Shown: one piece after another, positions 41,280 to 51,941 of the stretch
Layout of the letters: each line of letters opens with the position of its first letter
Numbering within the stretch: the stretch's first letter is position 1
From: Scilla litardierei
Lineage: Eukaryota; Streptophyta; Magnoliopsida; Asparagales; Asparagaceae
Direction: 5' to 3'
DNA length: 64,000 nt
Assembly: GCA_030789695.1 (NCBI GenBank)
Contig: CM061142.1
Span: forward strand, 48,053,987-48,117,986
Position numbers and translations under genes: made by a program
Notes under the pieces: generated by a model
The model's database searches: none
Seen by the model: the letters and a program-made list of their open reading frames with translations, nothing else
What the model was told of the DNA's origin: nothing

Positions 41280-42065
41280 GTGCATGTGCACCATGGCCAA
41301 ATGGGCCATGAAGGCCATGCACCCCCTCTCCTCATGCGGAGGGGGTTGGCTACGGCCAATAACCACCGACGACCACCCCATCAAGGGGGAGGAATGAGTG
41401 CGGCAACCCCATTCAAAGGGGGTAGCCGGCCATGGCCAAAGGGGCCATGGCCGGCCAACGCCGAATGGCCTTGGCCATGGCCGGCCATGGCCAAGCCATG
41501 ACCGGCCATGGCCAGGCTGGCAGTGGCCGGCCAAGGCCAGGCCGGCAGTGGCCGGCCAAGGCCAGGCCGGCAGTGGCCGGCCTTGGCCAAGGGCCTGCCG
41601 GCCAGGCCGGCCCTGTCAGTGGCCAGGGCCGGCCCTGGCCGGCCTGCCGGCCCTGGCAGAGGCCAGGGCCGGCGCCCTGGCCACTGCCAGGGCCAGGCCG
41701 GCCCTGGCAGTGGCCAGGGCCGGCCTACCGGCCCTGGCAGAGGCCAGGGCCGGTGCCCTGGCCTCAGGCCAGGGCCTGGCCGAGGCCAGGGCAGGAGCCC
41801 TGGCCCCGGCCAGCGGCCTGCCAGCCCTGGCAGAGGCCAGGGCCGGCGCCCTGGCCTCAGGCCAAGGCCTGGCCGAGGCCAGGGCAGGAGCCCTGGCCCC
41901 GGCCAGTGGCCTGGCCGGCCGGCCCTGGCAGAGGCCAGGGCCTGACCGGCCGGCCCTGGCAGGGCCTGGCCGGCCCTGGCCAAGGGGGCCAGGCCCCTGG
42001 CCGGCCAGGGCAGAGGCCCTGGCCGGCCTTTGGCCAAGCCCCGGTCAGGGCAGAGGCCCTGACCG
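41280..42065. repeat. GGCC-rich low-complexity array in the copia leader
   Basis: About 780 bp composed of GGCC separated by short spacers (GGCCAGGGCC, GGCCGGCC, GGCCATGGCC, CCTGGCAGA). GC content is very high from about 41440. Larger units of 70-110 bp repeat imperfectly (CCTGGCAGAGGCCAGGGCCG at several sites, e.g. 41655, 41735, 41826). Stop-free frames of 240 codons or more on both strands follow from the lack of A/T and are composed of G, P, R, A, W and Q only; I do not regard them as genes. Simpler GGCCATG seeds occur at the left edge (41290-41325). Confidence 0.9.
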
Positions 42066-42149
42066 GGAAGAAGTTGCATTTCGAAAATTGGTCGACCAAT
42101 TTTGTGTTTTTGGTCGACCAATCTGACAGATGGTCTGGATCGATTGCAA

Positions 42150-42535
42150 ACTTGCCAGATGACTCATACGGGGTAACAAATGGCCTTGGTCAAATACGAA
42201 TGTGTCGATTAGTCCATACGGGACTAACCACAGTGCCGACTAATTCATACGGGACTAACGTTTTAATGAAGTTTTTTAACTTGGGCTCTACTCCTTGAAG
42301 ATTAGCCATAGTGCTCTACTTCATGCGAGATTAGCCAAGTCATTGTGCTCTACTCTTCGGAGATTAGCCAATGTACTTATGAAATTGTGCTCTACTCCTT
42401 GAAGATTAGCCGTAATGCTCTACTTCATGCGAGATTAGCCATGTCATTGTGCTCTACTCTACGGAGATTAGCCAATGAACTTATGACGTTGTGCTCTACT
42501 CTACGGAGATTAGCCAATGTATTTTATATTCGTTT
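42150..42535. repeat. Tandem repeats in the copia leader
   Basis: Two adjoining families: AGTCCATACGGGACTAA-type units at 42160-42260 and GTGCTCTACTYCTTGAAGATT/AGATTAGCCA units at 42285-42530. The latter recur about every 37-45 bp, with a larger period near 118 bp. No coding content. Confidence 0.8.
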
Positions 42536-42612
42536 TGAAAAATACGTTTTCAAAAACGCTTTTCCGCTGCTAAGTACTATAAGAGTACTAACATTTGATA
42601 AAGTGAGGGAGA

Positions 42613-42840
42613 AATATTGAAAGTTACTCTAGATGGTGATTGGAAACATAGTGACCTTTCCGATTCTAGAGTAACATCTTCAATATTTTTCGAAAGTAAC
42701 TTATCAAATAATTATTTTCCGCTGCTAGTACTATAAGAGTACTATTATTTGATAAGTGATGGGGGAATATTGAAAGTTGTTCTAGATGGTGATTGGAATC
42801 ATAGAGACCTTTTCGATTCCAGAACAACACCTTCAATATT
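42613..42840. promoter_or_regulatory. Two tandem hairpins with compensatory changes upstream of gag
   Basis: Hairpin 1 arms are 42613-42633 and 42665-42687; hairpin 2 arms are 42766-42786 and 42818-42840. Both have an outer stem AATATTGAA/TTCAATATT. The inner stem is GTTACTCTAGA/TCTAGAGTAAC in copy 1 and GTTGTTCTAGA/TCCAGAACAAC in copy 2: two base pairs change on both sides and one A-C mismatch appears. Between them ACTTATCAAATAAT and ATTATTTGATAAGT form a third stem enclosing AGTACT..AGTACT. Candidate packaging, dimerisation or translation element. Confidence 0.7.
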
Positions 42841-43017
42841 TTTCGAAAGTAACTTATCAAATAAAATATAATTCCAAGTGGGATTTGAATTTTAGAACTA
42901 TCCAAATGGGATATTCTATTATCATTTCAAGTGGGAGTTATATTTTAAGAATTTTTTATGCAATGTTTTTGATCGAACCTTCGGTTTTGTGTCTTTTTGC
43001 AGCATTTTAAAAGTAAA

Positions 43018-43944
43018 ATGTCTTCCGCTTCAAAGAATATCGTCGCTGAGTTAAACAAAGGTGAAAAACTCAACGGCGATAATTACAAACTTTGGTCCAT
43101 TAAGATACAATACGTTTTAGAGGAGCAAGAAGTGCTCGAAACTCTAAAGAACGTAATGATTGAACCCGAGTTGGGCACTACGGCCCAACACCGAAGAGAC
43201 AAGGAAGCTTTTGATGCTTGGTCTCGGAAGAATAAGATAGCGCGCATTACGTTATTAAGCAGTATGGCTGATGACATAATGTGCATCTTCCGAGAACATG
43301 ACCTAGCCATGGACATATGGTCCAAGCTAGAGGAGAAGTTTGGTGGCACATCGGTGTCCAAAATTCGCGCCTTAACTATAAAGTTCGATACATATAAGAA
43401 ACGTCCAGATCATTCCATAGGGAAACATCTGCGACATATGGCGAACCTTATCTCGGAGTTAAAGGACGCAGGTCATGTGCTCACAGATGAGCAACAAATC
43501 CAAGCAGTCATACGTTCCCTACCAAATGGGTGGGATCAGATGAAGATGCATCTCACTCATAATGAGAGCATCAAGACCTTCAACGATGTTTCCAAGCACC
43601 TCGAATTAGAGGAAGAGCGGCTTGCGGCTGCCAAGCCAGGTGCAGAAGTGCACATGGTTGCTAGTTCCTCACACGGGGGAAAGAAACGTAAAAATCGTTT
43701 GAAGTCTTCTAATGAACGTAATAAGCAACCTGAGTCTACCAAGGAACCCAAACATAAGGGTGGACACAAGAAATGGCACAAGAAGAAAGACTTGAAAAGG
43801 ATCAAGTGCTTCAAGTGCAACAAGCTCGGTCACTATGCTCGTTCGTGTACGAGTGGAAGTGACGAGGTAACTTGTAATACTAGTTACATATGTGTTTCTA
43901 GTTCACTATTTCTTGTGGAATCTAATCCATTTTGGGATAATTGA
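43018..43944 (+). CDS. Copia gag (308 aa), intact
   Basis: ATG at 43018 follows CTTTTTGCAG at about 42994-43003, a splice-acceptor-like site. The protein has the copia gag core (KLNGDNYKLWSIKIQYVLEE, IWSKLEEKFGGTSVSKIRAL, HLRHMANLISELKDAGH, IQAVIRSLPNGWDQMKMHLT) and a Lys-rich tail with one CCHC knuckle CFKCNKLGHYARSC (about 43808-43849). No stop or frameshift is seen until the natural-looking TGA at 43942, close to where protease begins. It would form virus-like particles in the cytoplasm. The pol downstream is broken, so gag is the only well-kept gene. Confidence 0.9.
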   Translation: MSSASKNIVAELNKGEKLNGDNYKLWSIKIQYVLEEQEVLETLKNVMIEPELGTTAQHRRDKEAFDAWSRKNKIARITLLSSMADDIMCIFREHDLAMDIWSKLEEKFGGTSVSKIRALTIKFDTYKKRPDHSIGKHLRHMANLISELKDAGHVLTDEQQIQAVIRSLPNGWDQMKMHLTHNESIKTFNDVSKHLELEEERLAAAKPGAEVHMVASSSHGGKKRKNRLKSSNERNKQPESTKEPKHKGGHKKWHKKKDLKRIKCFKCNKLGHYARSCTSGSDEVTCNTSYICVSSSLFLVESNPFWDN

Positions 43945-45446
43945 TTCAGGTGCCACCGACCACATAGCAAAGGACAGACGGTCCTTCGTGGAGTATCACC
44001 GGATACTCAAGGAATGAATTGGATCAATGTAGGAAACAACACACGTGTTGAAGTGAAAGGCGTTGGGACTCGCAAGCTTGTCTTGGACAACGGCCGCACT
44101 ATCCTACTTCATGATGTTCTCTTCATTCCATATATTCAAAGGAATATTAAAATTGTGGTCAATTTATTGGGTCTTGGTTAATGGTTGGTTCCTTCATGTT
44201 TGTAATATGGACCTATTTTTTGTAATAATTCCTTTATTGGTTCTGGGTTATGTATTTAAAGGATTCATTGTAATAAGTACAATGTATGATTTCTCATTTC
44301 CTTATGACAAATTCTTTGACTAATGAGTCTAATATAATTTGTTGGCACTCAAGGCTTGGTCATATTGGACCAACGCGTATGGATAGACTTGCCAAACGTG
44401 GCCTTCTATCCAATGTTTCAAAGGTTGAAATGTCGACCTGCGAACATTGCCTTGAAAGGAAATCTTGTCGCAAGCCGTTTGGAATCGGCACAAGGGCCAA
44501 GGTTCTATTACCGCTTATCCATTCGGACATATGTGGTCCGATGAATGTCAAGACAAGACGCGGGAGGTCCTATTTCATCACTTTTAATTGATGATTTCAC
44601 CCGATTCGGTCATATCTATTTGATATCCCACAAAAGTGAAAGCACTAAACCTGCTTTAAAAACTATATGAGTTTAGTGGAGAATCAATTAGATCGCAAGA
44701 TTAAGGTCATGCGAACCGATAGGGGCGGTGAATATCAATCAATAAGTTTAAAGGAACTTTGTGATGAAAAAGGCATAGTACATCAGGTAACTATGCCTTA
44801 TACTCCTCAACAAATTGGTGTTGCAGAAAGGAGATATAGGACTTTAATGAAAAATGGTCTGTTCAATGATGGCGCAAGCTAACATGCCAATCACCTTCTG
44901 GGGTGATGCATTATTGACAACCGTTTTCATTTTAAACCGCGTACCCTCGAAATCAGTTAGCTCCACTCCTTATGAGTTGTGGAACCAAAGGTCTCCTAAC
45001 TTAAACATTTTACCTTGAGTTTGTGCATTCAACGCACATATTTCCTCCCATAAGTATGGCAAACTTGGGCCATGGGGAAGGAAATGTATCTTTAAACGAT
45101 ACGCATTAAACTCCAAAGGTTATGTTTTTGTTAGTCAGGAAGACAATGGTGTGCTAATTGAGTTTGAGTCGAGGGATGTCACTTTCTTGGAAAACGAGTT
45201 TCCAAGACAGGGCGAGATAAGTCAGGACTTATCTCTATTTGAGATTTGTGATCAAGAAGGATTACCTCATTCGAGTGGGAGAATTCTTGGTGAAAACGAA
45301 AATACTTTTTCAACCTTCACCAATGGATTATACGAATGACGATTATCCTATTCCATACGGGAATAATGATCCAAGTGGGAGCAATTCTAACAACATTTCA
45401 AGTGGGAGTGATATTAGAATTGATCTAAATTCAAGTCAACAAGGAC
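43945..45446 (+). pseudogene. Copia protease and integrase remnants
   Basis: GATDHIAKDR at about 43959 marks the protease active-site region in a shifted frame. Integrase pieces: CWHSRLGHIGPTRM....CEHCLERKSC (44340-44465), HSDICGPM with a first catalytic Asp (44520-44545), MRTDRGGEYQS with the second (44708-44740) and PQQIGVAERRYRTLM with the Glu (about 44805-44850). A later block, YELWNQRSPNL (about 44970-45002), follows a stop. At least five frame changes or stops separate the pieces. Confidence 0.85.
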
Positions 45447-46460
45447 TTGAAGAATCTCAAATATGCCGAATCATGCCCTGCAAATGACAAATGGATGGAA
45501 GCGATAAAGGAGGAATTGAAATCCATGAAAGTTAACCAAGTCTGGGACTTAGTTAACTCACCCAGAGGACATAGAGCAATTGGGAACAAATGGGTTCTCG
45601 AGATCAAGCATAAGGCTGATGGCTCTATAGATAGATATAAAGCTCGCCTTGTCGCGAAAGGTTTTACGCAACAGGAAGGGATAGACTACAAAGAAAACTT
45701 CTCACCTGTTGTGCGTTTTACCTTGATTCGCAATGGTAGCTTGCTTATACCTCGAATTACATCAGATGGATGTAAAGACTGCCTTTCTCAATGGAGAATT
45801 GGACGAGGAGATCTATATGGAACAACCAACAGGGTTTGTAAAAGAAGGAAACAAACATAAGGTTTGTAAACTTCGTAAGTCCATATATGGTCTTAAATAA
45901 TCCTCGAGGCAATGGTATATACGATTTCAAGAAGTTGTCTTATCAAATGGATTTTTTCCATGCTTGATGAAGATAACTGAGTATATATCAAGAGGATTAA
46001 AAGCAAGTATATTATCATGTATCTATATGTAGATAACATTTTAATAGCCAGAAATGACAAGGGCTTTGTAATGAGTATCAAGGCTTGGCTTTCATCAGTA
46101 TTTTAGATGAAAGGCATAGGAAAAGCCGCATATATCCTTGGAGTTAAGATTTCAAGGAATCGTTCGAAGAAACTTCTTTCTCTTTCACAGGAGACTTATA
46201 TAAAGAAGGTTCTAGAACGATTTAATATGCAGGACTACAAGTCCATTGATATTCATATAAGCATATGCGATAATTTATATCTGGAATCATGTCCAAAGAA
46301 CCAAAAGGAAAAGGAAATTATGGAAAAAGTTCCATATTCCAGTACAGTTGATAGTCTTATGTACACTATGGTGTGTACGAGACTGGACATCTGTTTTGCC
46401 GTTGGAAATGGTAAACTGTTACCAATCCAACCCAGGGCAAGAACACTGGAAAGTGGTTAA
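45447..46460 (+). pseudogene. Copia reverse transcriptase remnant
   Basis: WMEAIKEELKSMKVNQVWDL, KWVLEIKHKADGSIDRYKAR and FTQQEGIDYKENFSPVV (45490-45720) are well kept. Later motifs (QPTGFV, SIYGLK-stop-SSRQWY) are in other frames. The palm reads LYVDNIL near 46021, Asn replacing the second Asp of YVDD. KAAYILGVKISRNRSKKLLS and VPYSSTVDSLMYTMVCTRLD follow at 46120-46390. Not functional. Confidence 0.85.
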
Positions 46461-46640
46461 GAGGATAATGCAGTATCTTAAAGGAACTGCAGATTTGCAA
46501 AAGACTATGATAAAACCAAGAAGGTAGACATAAGGTACATATCTACGCATGAGACGATAGAGGATCAGCTTACGAAAGCGATCCCCAGAAATGTGTTTTA
46601 TAAACACTTATCATCTCAAGGATTGCGTATGGGCTGAGTT
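46461..46640 (+). pseudogene. Copia RNase H, core deleted
   Basis: The sequence passes from VMQYLKGTADLQKTM-like residues directly to YISTHETIEDQLTKAIP and a stop near 46635. In a normal copia pol about 150 residues containing the RNase H catalytic centre lie between these two motifs. The deletion lies near 46515-46525. Confidence 0.7.
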
Positions 46641-47682
46641 GTACCAAATATATATTCCCATGTCTAAGAAATGATCAAAATTAATAAAAGAATAAGTTCT
46701 TTTTCCAACATTGCATATGAATTTCTTAAGAAATGTTTGTGTACATTTTTGAAATCTCAGCTGAATTGTGTGTATGTCGGACAGATTAAGGTTGGCTCTC
46801 TCACATGAGCAACCGCCTTATCTTATCAGATGGATAAGATAGAGATGAGACTAGTTTAAAGTCAAAATCATTAGACGAATGATTTAGAGTCATGACTTTA
46901 ACAAGATAGTCGAATGAAAGATCTGCATCATATGGATGCTTACAAAAGATCTGAGATCTGTATCACAAGGATATAAAGATCTCATTGGATTTTTTAATCC
47001 TATCTGTCTTATGCAGGATGAGAGTCCGGGAATATTTCCTGAGTAGTAAGGGGACTCAAAAGATAGGCACTGTGGTGTCTGATCTTTCATCCGTACAACA
47101 TCATTAAGACATACTCTCCCTGGGAAAGGAGTGATGTTGTAATACGTGTTCATACCACGTATGCATTTCGACCACTGAGTTAGTAGCAATATTGTTTGCT
47201 ATTATGTGAGACTCAAAGGCCATACGGGTCTTAACTCTTACCCTCAAGGACTCCAATTGGTTCCTTTAGATTTGACGAGATGATCGCTATCTTAGCGTGT
47301 TACTAATGGGCTATGGTAATTCGGCTCGGCGGGGCACGTTAGAAAAGCGAATCAAGTCAAGATCATAAGGTTCGCAAGAAGAGGAAGATTGATTTCATAT
47401 TCGCATTTGGACTTTAATGATTCAAAGCTGGCCAGCCAATTGTAATCCAGATGGGATTCAATTGTTGAATATAAAGTACAAGAAATGTGAAGAAATAATC
47501 TAGGGTAAAATATGCGTTGAACTACTCAACTTTGCACCTTCGAGGTCGTTGTGTATCTCTAACAAGTGCACAACAACAGACTCTACGCGCATGACGGTCG
47601 CACGGTCTATTTCTCGGTATGATAGATGAAAGAACTAAGGGAAAGACGTTCTCTTACAATCCCCTCAAGTGTGAGTGGGAGA
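46641..47682 (+). other. Copia 3' untranslated region and polypurine tract
   Basis: About 1 kb without coding content separates pol from the 3' LTR, unusually long. It ends with GTGAGTGGGAGA (47671-47682), the polypurine tract. A possible duplication (AAAGATCTGCATCATATGGA against GATCTGTATCACAAGGAT) lies near 46917-46973. Confidence 0.7.
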
Positions 47683-48288
47683 TGTTGGATATGGAAGACG
47701 TTTGTACACCCTTGTGGGGGATGTACGAGGGAATATGGACCTCGAACGTCGCGCACACGAAGTCATGTGCAAAGGGAAACTGTTCCCTTGCGGAGAGGAT
47801 CTCTGTATGAGCGGGAAAGTCGCATTATATATGCATAAGTGCATGCGACATATGGCTAATAAAGGGGGAATATCTTAAGCTTATGTTGTACCATGCATAT
47901 GGTACAACTTAAGCTTATAATGTGCCATGTATCATGGTACACCTTAATTAAGTTGTTCCAAAGGAACAACTTACCCTAAAATAACTACCTTGGGGGCTAT
48001 AAATAAGACCCAAGGGTAGCCATTTTCCTGACACATTTTGCATGAAATTCATGCATGCATCTTCTTCATAGCGAAGCTCTGCAGAAATATTTCCTCTCCC
48101 TCCTTCCAAGTTCTTAATCTAAAATAGAGATTTAGATTGTGGATTAGTAGCCTTACTCCGTTCGTGAGAAGACTCGATCCGTCGTGGCGAATCCGAAGGC
48201 AAAGTTCCGAGACTATCGTTCCGCATACGCAAGCGTAAGTCTCCACTTTAATTATCGATCCTAACTTTGTTTTGGACAGGATCCTTCA
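47683..48288 (+). repeat. 3' LTR of the nested copia
   Basis: Identical to the 5' LTR except for two substitutions (GTCGCG for GTCGTG; GCGGAGAGG for GCGGTGAGG). Followed by TGGAA, the target copy, and by the continuation of Tekay gag. Confidence 0.97.
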
Positions 48289-48401
48289 TGGAACGCCCCT
48301 TGTTCCACAGAGACAGGCCTTTCGGCAGGCTGTTCCGCCGAGAGGGCAGGCCTTTCTAATGAATGAGGAGGAGAGCATGGCTGTGGATGAAGTTATTGCA
48401 G
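48289..48401 (+). CDS. Tekay gag C-terminal end and linker to protease
   Basis: Continues the gag frame after the copia insertion: TPLVPQRQAFRQAVPPRGQA, then FLMNEEESMAVDEVIAG. This is the conserved gag-protease linker of Tekay elements. The last codon is split by intron 1 (GCA G|GT). Confidence 0.85.
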
Positions 48402-48514
48402 GTAACGCTCATTCTATCTATTTATCTTCCTTAGTTAGTTTGATTTTTGATTATATTGGTTGCTTGCTCATGATTGTTTGATAGACTAGGATTTGATTGT
48501 TAATTGCTTGTTAG
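48402..48514 (+). other. Predicted intron 1 of Tekay gag-pol (113 bp)
   Basis: Donor GCAG|GTAACG and acceptor TGCTTGTTAG|GTGGGG. The insert is T-rich and contains stops in the gag frame. Removing it joins DEVIAG to [18 protein letters not shown] in frame, which is how uninterrupted relatives read. Confidence 0.75.
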
Positions 48515-50934
48515 GTGGGGTTTTGGTTTGCATGTTTCCTGCACGAGTCCTCTTTGACTCTGGTGCATCGATGTGCATTTTGGCCCGGAGCTTCGTGGAG
48601 AAGCATTCCTTGGCGACGTCCTCTCTTCCTAAGAGTTGGAATATCGTCACAGGGAACGGTGTAGTCTCGGTGCATCGTGGGTGCAATTCTTGCCCGTTGG
48701 TGGTTTGTGGACGTGAGCTTTGTGCTGATTTCATTGTCCACGACATCATCAACTATGATGCAGTTCTTGGGATGGACTGGCTTGCGAGCTTCTATGCTAC
48801 GATCGACTGTCGGAGAAAGAAGGTGGTGTTCGAGATTCCCGGACATCCAGTATTTGAGTTCAGTCGTGGTAGCAGTTCGCTTGGTCCTGTCAGATTTCGG
48901 GCCAGGCCGGTGGAGGCTGTGGCTATGCAGATGGAGCTGGAGTGGCCAGCTGTGGTGCGAGATTTTGGCGACGTCTTCCCCGAGGAGATGTCTGGTTTGC
49001 CGCCTGATCGGGCTTTGGAATTTTCTATCGATCTTGTTCCAGGTGCGCAGCCGATTTCGAAGGCGCCGTATCGTATGGCACCTGCAGAATTGGAGGAGCT
49101 GCGGAAGCAGCTGGATGAGCTTTTGCAGAAGGGTTATATTAATCCTAGCGTGTCTCCGTGGGGAGCACCGGTGCTGCTGGTGAAGAAGAAGGATGGTTCG
49201 CGTCGCATGTGCGTGGACTATCGGGAGTTGAATGCGGTGACCATTAAGAATAAATACCCGTTGCCTCGCATCGATGATATTTTTGATCAGCTTGGAGGTT
49301 CGAGGGTGTTTTCAAAATTGGATCTGAGGAGTGGTTACCATCAGTTGAAGGTGAAGAAGGATGATGCTCCGAAGACGGCGTTCAGGACGAAGTATGGACA
49401 CTATGAGTTCGTGATTATGCCTTTCGGCGTAACCAACGCGCCCGCAATTTTCATGAATCTGATGAATCTGATTTTCTACGACTTTTTGGATAAGTTTGTC
49501 GTTATCTTTATTGACGACATTCTGATCTATTCGAAGTCGGAGGAAGAGCATGCCTCGCACTTAAGGACGGTGTTGGAGATTTTGAGGAAGCATCATTTGT
49601 ATGCTAAGTTTTCGAAGTGCGAGTTCTGGCTGGATAGAGTTGCTTTTCTCGGGCATGTGGTGACTGGAGATGGTATTTCAGTGGATCCCGAGAAGATTCG
49701 GGCCATCAGGGAGTGGCCTGTTCCGTCGTCGGTGTCTGAGATTCAGAGTTTCCTTGGACTTGCTGGTTATTATCGGCGATTCATTAAGGACTTTTCTCGT
49801 ATTGCTGAGCCGATGACCAGGTTGACGCGGAAGGATGTTGCTTTTGTTTGGTCGGGTGATTGTGAGGGTGCTTTTGGTGTTCTGAAGGAGAGGTTGACGA
49901 CTGCCCCTATTCTTGTCGTGCCTGATCACAGTGGTGGATTTGAGATCTTTTGCGATGCTTCTGGCAAGGGTCTCGGTTGTGTGTTGCATCAGCACGGGCA
50001 CGTTGTGGCGTATGCGTCTCGTCAGCTTAAGGTTCATGAGAAGAATTATCCGACGCATGATTTGGAGTTGGCTGCCATTGTGTTTGCTCTTAAGATTTGG
50101 AGGCACTTCCTGCTGAGTGAGAAAGTGAAGATCTTCACCGATCACAAAAGCTTGAAGTACATTTTCACTCAGAAGGAGCTCAACATGCGACAGCGTCGAT
50201 GGTTGGAGCTTATGGCGGATTATGATATTGATTTGCAGTTTCACCCTGGCAAGGTGAATGTGGTTCCGGATGCTTTGAGTAGGCTTCCAGCGGTGATGAT
50301 TTTGACCTCGCAGTGGAGATTGCAGCAGGATTTTTGCGAGTCTGGTGTGGAGATTGTTCTTCCTGGGGAGGCTTCTTCGTTGATGTACATGCAGGTACAG
50401 TCAACGATCGTGGATCGGATTAAGGCTGGCCAGGCTGAGGATCCGAAGCTGGTGAAGATTCGGGGGCAGGTGGAAGCCGGTTTGCGGACTGACTTTTTGA
50501 TTCATGAGGATGGCTCGCTCAGGTTCGGAGCCAGGTTGTGTGTGCCGGCTGGGGATATCAGAGAGGAGCTGATGGTGGAGGCACACAGTTCGCCGTATTC
50601 TGTGCATCCTGGTGGCACCAAGATGTACCAGGATCTTCGTCTGAATTATTGGTGGCATGGTATGAAGAGGAGTGTGGCTCGGAGTGTAGCCAAGTGTTTG
50701 GTTTGCCAGCAAGTGAAGGCGGAGCATCAGCGTACGGCCGGGTTGCTACAACCGCTTCCGATTCCGGAGTGGAAATGGCAACACATCACTATGGATTTCG
50801 TGACTGGACTACCTCGGAGTCCGAAGCAGAATGACGCGATTTGGGTGATCGTAGATCGATTGACCAAATCTGCGCACTTTATTCCGTTCCGAGTGAGACA
50901 GTCCACTGAGGCGCTAGCGAGGAGATATATGGAG
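48515..50934 (+). CDS. Tekay protease, reverse transcriptase, RNase H and integrase N-terminal part
   Basis: Uninterrupted exon of 806 codons. Protease: [14 protein letters not shown], later [71 protein letters not shown], catalytic FIDDILIYS (about 49508-49534), FLGHVV. RNase [39 protein letters not shown] with the acidic residues present. Integrase: H-H-C-C zinc finger ([12 protein letters not shown]....CLVCQQVK, 50580-50710) and the first catalytic Asp in [10 protein letters not shown] (about 50790). It ends at the intron donor after ARRYME. Confidence 0.93.
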
Positions 50935-51005
50935 GTAAAGTTCTTTTACTCTCCGTTTTATTTCCTTTTCCTAGTTTGGATAGTGATGTAACGTGAATCG
51001 TGCAG
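50935..51005 (+). other. Predicted intron 2 of Tekay pol (71 bp)
   Basis: Donor ATGGAG|GTAAAG and acceptor TGAATCGTGCAG|GAAGTT. T/C-rich, with a stop at 50989 in the upstream frame. Removal joins RRYME to [13 protein letters not shown] in phase, as in uninterrupted chromovirus integrases. This is the only frame change in an otherwise open pol. Confidence 0.8.
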
Positions 51006-51908
51006 GAAGTTGTGCGACTTCATGGAGTCCCCGTGAGTATCGTGTCTCACAGAGACACGAGGTTCACATCTCAGTTTTGGCAGAGTTTGCAGAAGAGCTT
51101 GGGTACGCGTCTGAGTTTCAGCACGGCGTACCATCCGCAGACGGATGGCCAGTCCGAGAGGACGATTCAGATTTTGGAAGACATGCTGAGGGCGTGCATG
51201 TTGGATTTCAAGGGTTCGTGGGAGGACCATCTACACTTGGTGGAGTTTTCCTACAACAACAGCTTCTAGGCGAGTATTGGCATGGCGCCTTTCGCCGCTC
51301 TTTATGGGAGGAAATGTCGATCGCCATTGAGTTGGGATGCCGTTGGTGATCGGGAGTTGTTGGGACCTGAGATGATCGTGGAGGCTGTGGATATCGTCAG
51401 GAATATTCGGGAGAGGTTGAGAATTGCTCAGGACCGTTTTAAGCATTGGGCGGATGCTAAACGTCGTCCTTTGGAGTTTCAGCCGGGCGACCATGTGTTC
51501 TTGAAGATTTCCCCGAATCGTGGTGTGATTCGTTTCGGGAAGCGTGGGAAGTTGAGCCCGCGATACATTGGACCGTTTGACATTTTGGAGAGGGTTGGCG
51601 AGGTAGCTTATCGCTTGGCCTTGCCGCCGTCTTTGGAAGGAGTTCACAATGTTTTCCATGTGTCGCAGCTTCGTCGATACATTAGCGATCCGTCTCATGC
51701 GGTAGATTTTTCGGAGATTACCGTTCGCCCAGATTTGACGTATGACCAGCATCCAGTGCAGATTCTGGACAGGCGTCAGAAATCGCTTCGGAACAAGATT
51801 GTCAATCTTGTGAGGGTGATGTGGCGACACGGCTCACCTGGAGAGTCTACTTGGGAGAATGAGGATGAGATGCGAGAGCGTTTCCCACTTTTTTTTCCGG
51901 ACTCGTGA
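51006..51908 (+). pseudogene. Tekay integrase C-terminal part with chromodomain, one premature stop
   Basis: [20 protein letters not shown]: the family has SDRD here, so the second catalytic Asp appears as His (51048-51050). [13 protein letters not shown] contains the Glu. A TAG at 51267-51269 replaces the Gln of NNS(Y/F)QASIGMAPFEALYG. The same frame then runs open through GDHVFLKISP, RYIGPFDILERVGEVAYRLA, FHVSQLRRYI and a chromodomain-like end (ILDRRQKSLRNK..NLVRVMWRHGSPGESTWENE) to TGA at 51906. The chromodomain would steer integration to heterochromatin. Confidence 0.9.
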
Positions 51909-51941
51909 GTAGTTGGAAATTCCGAGGACGGAATTTTTCTT

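Larger units (their letters stand above)
40334..48288 (+). mobile_element. Ty1-copia element nested in Tekay gag
   Basis: LTRs 40334-40939 and 47683-48288 are both 606 bp and differ at only two sites by my count. An initiator-Met-type primer site follows the first; the polypurine tract GTGAGTGGGAGA precedes the second. Target duplication is TGGAG/TGGAA (one mismatch). The 5' leader is 2 kb and highly structured, gag is intact, pol has many frameshifts and lacks most of RNase H. Removing 40334-48288 and one target copy restores an open gag frame in the host element. Confidence 0.93.

Noticed and set aside
41381..42298. Stop-free frames of 240-290 codons on both strands in the GGCC-rich array
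   Set aside because: They follow from the absence of A/T-containing stop codons in a GGCC repeat; the predicted proteins are only G, P, R, A, W and Q runs and all frames are equally open.
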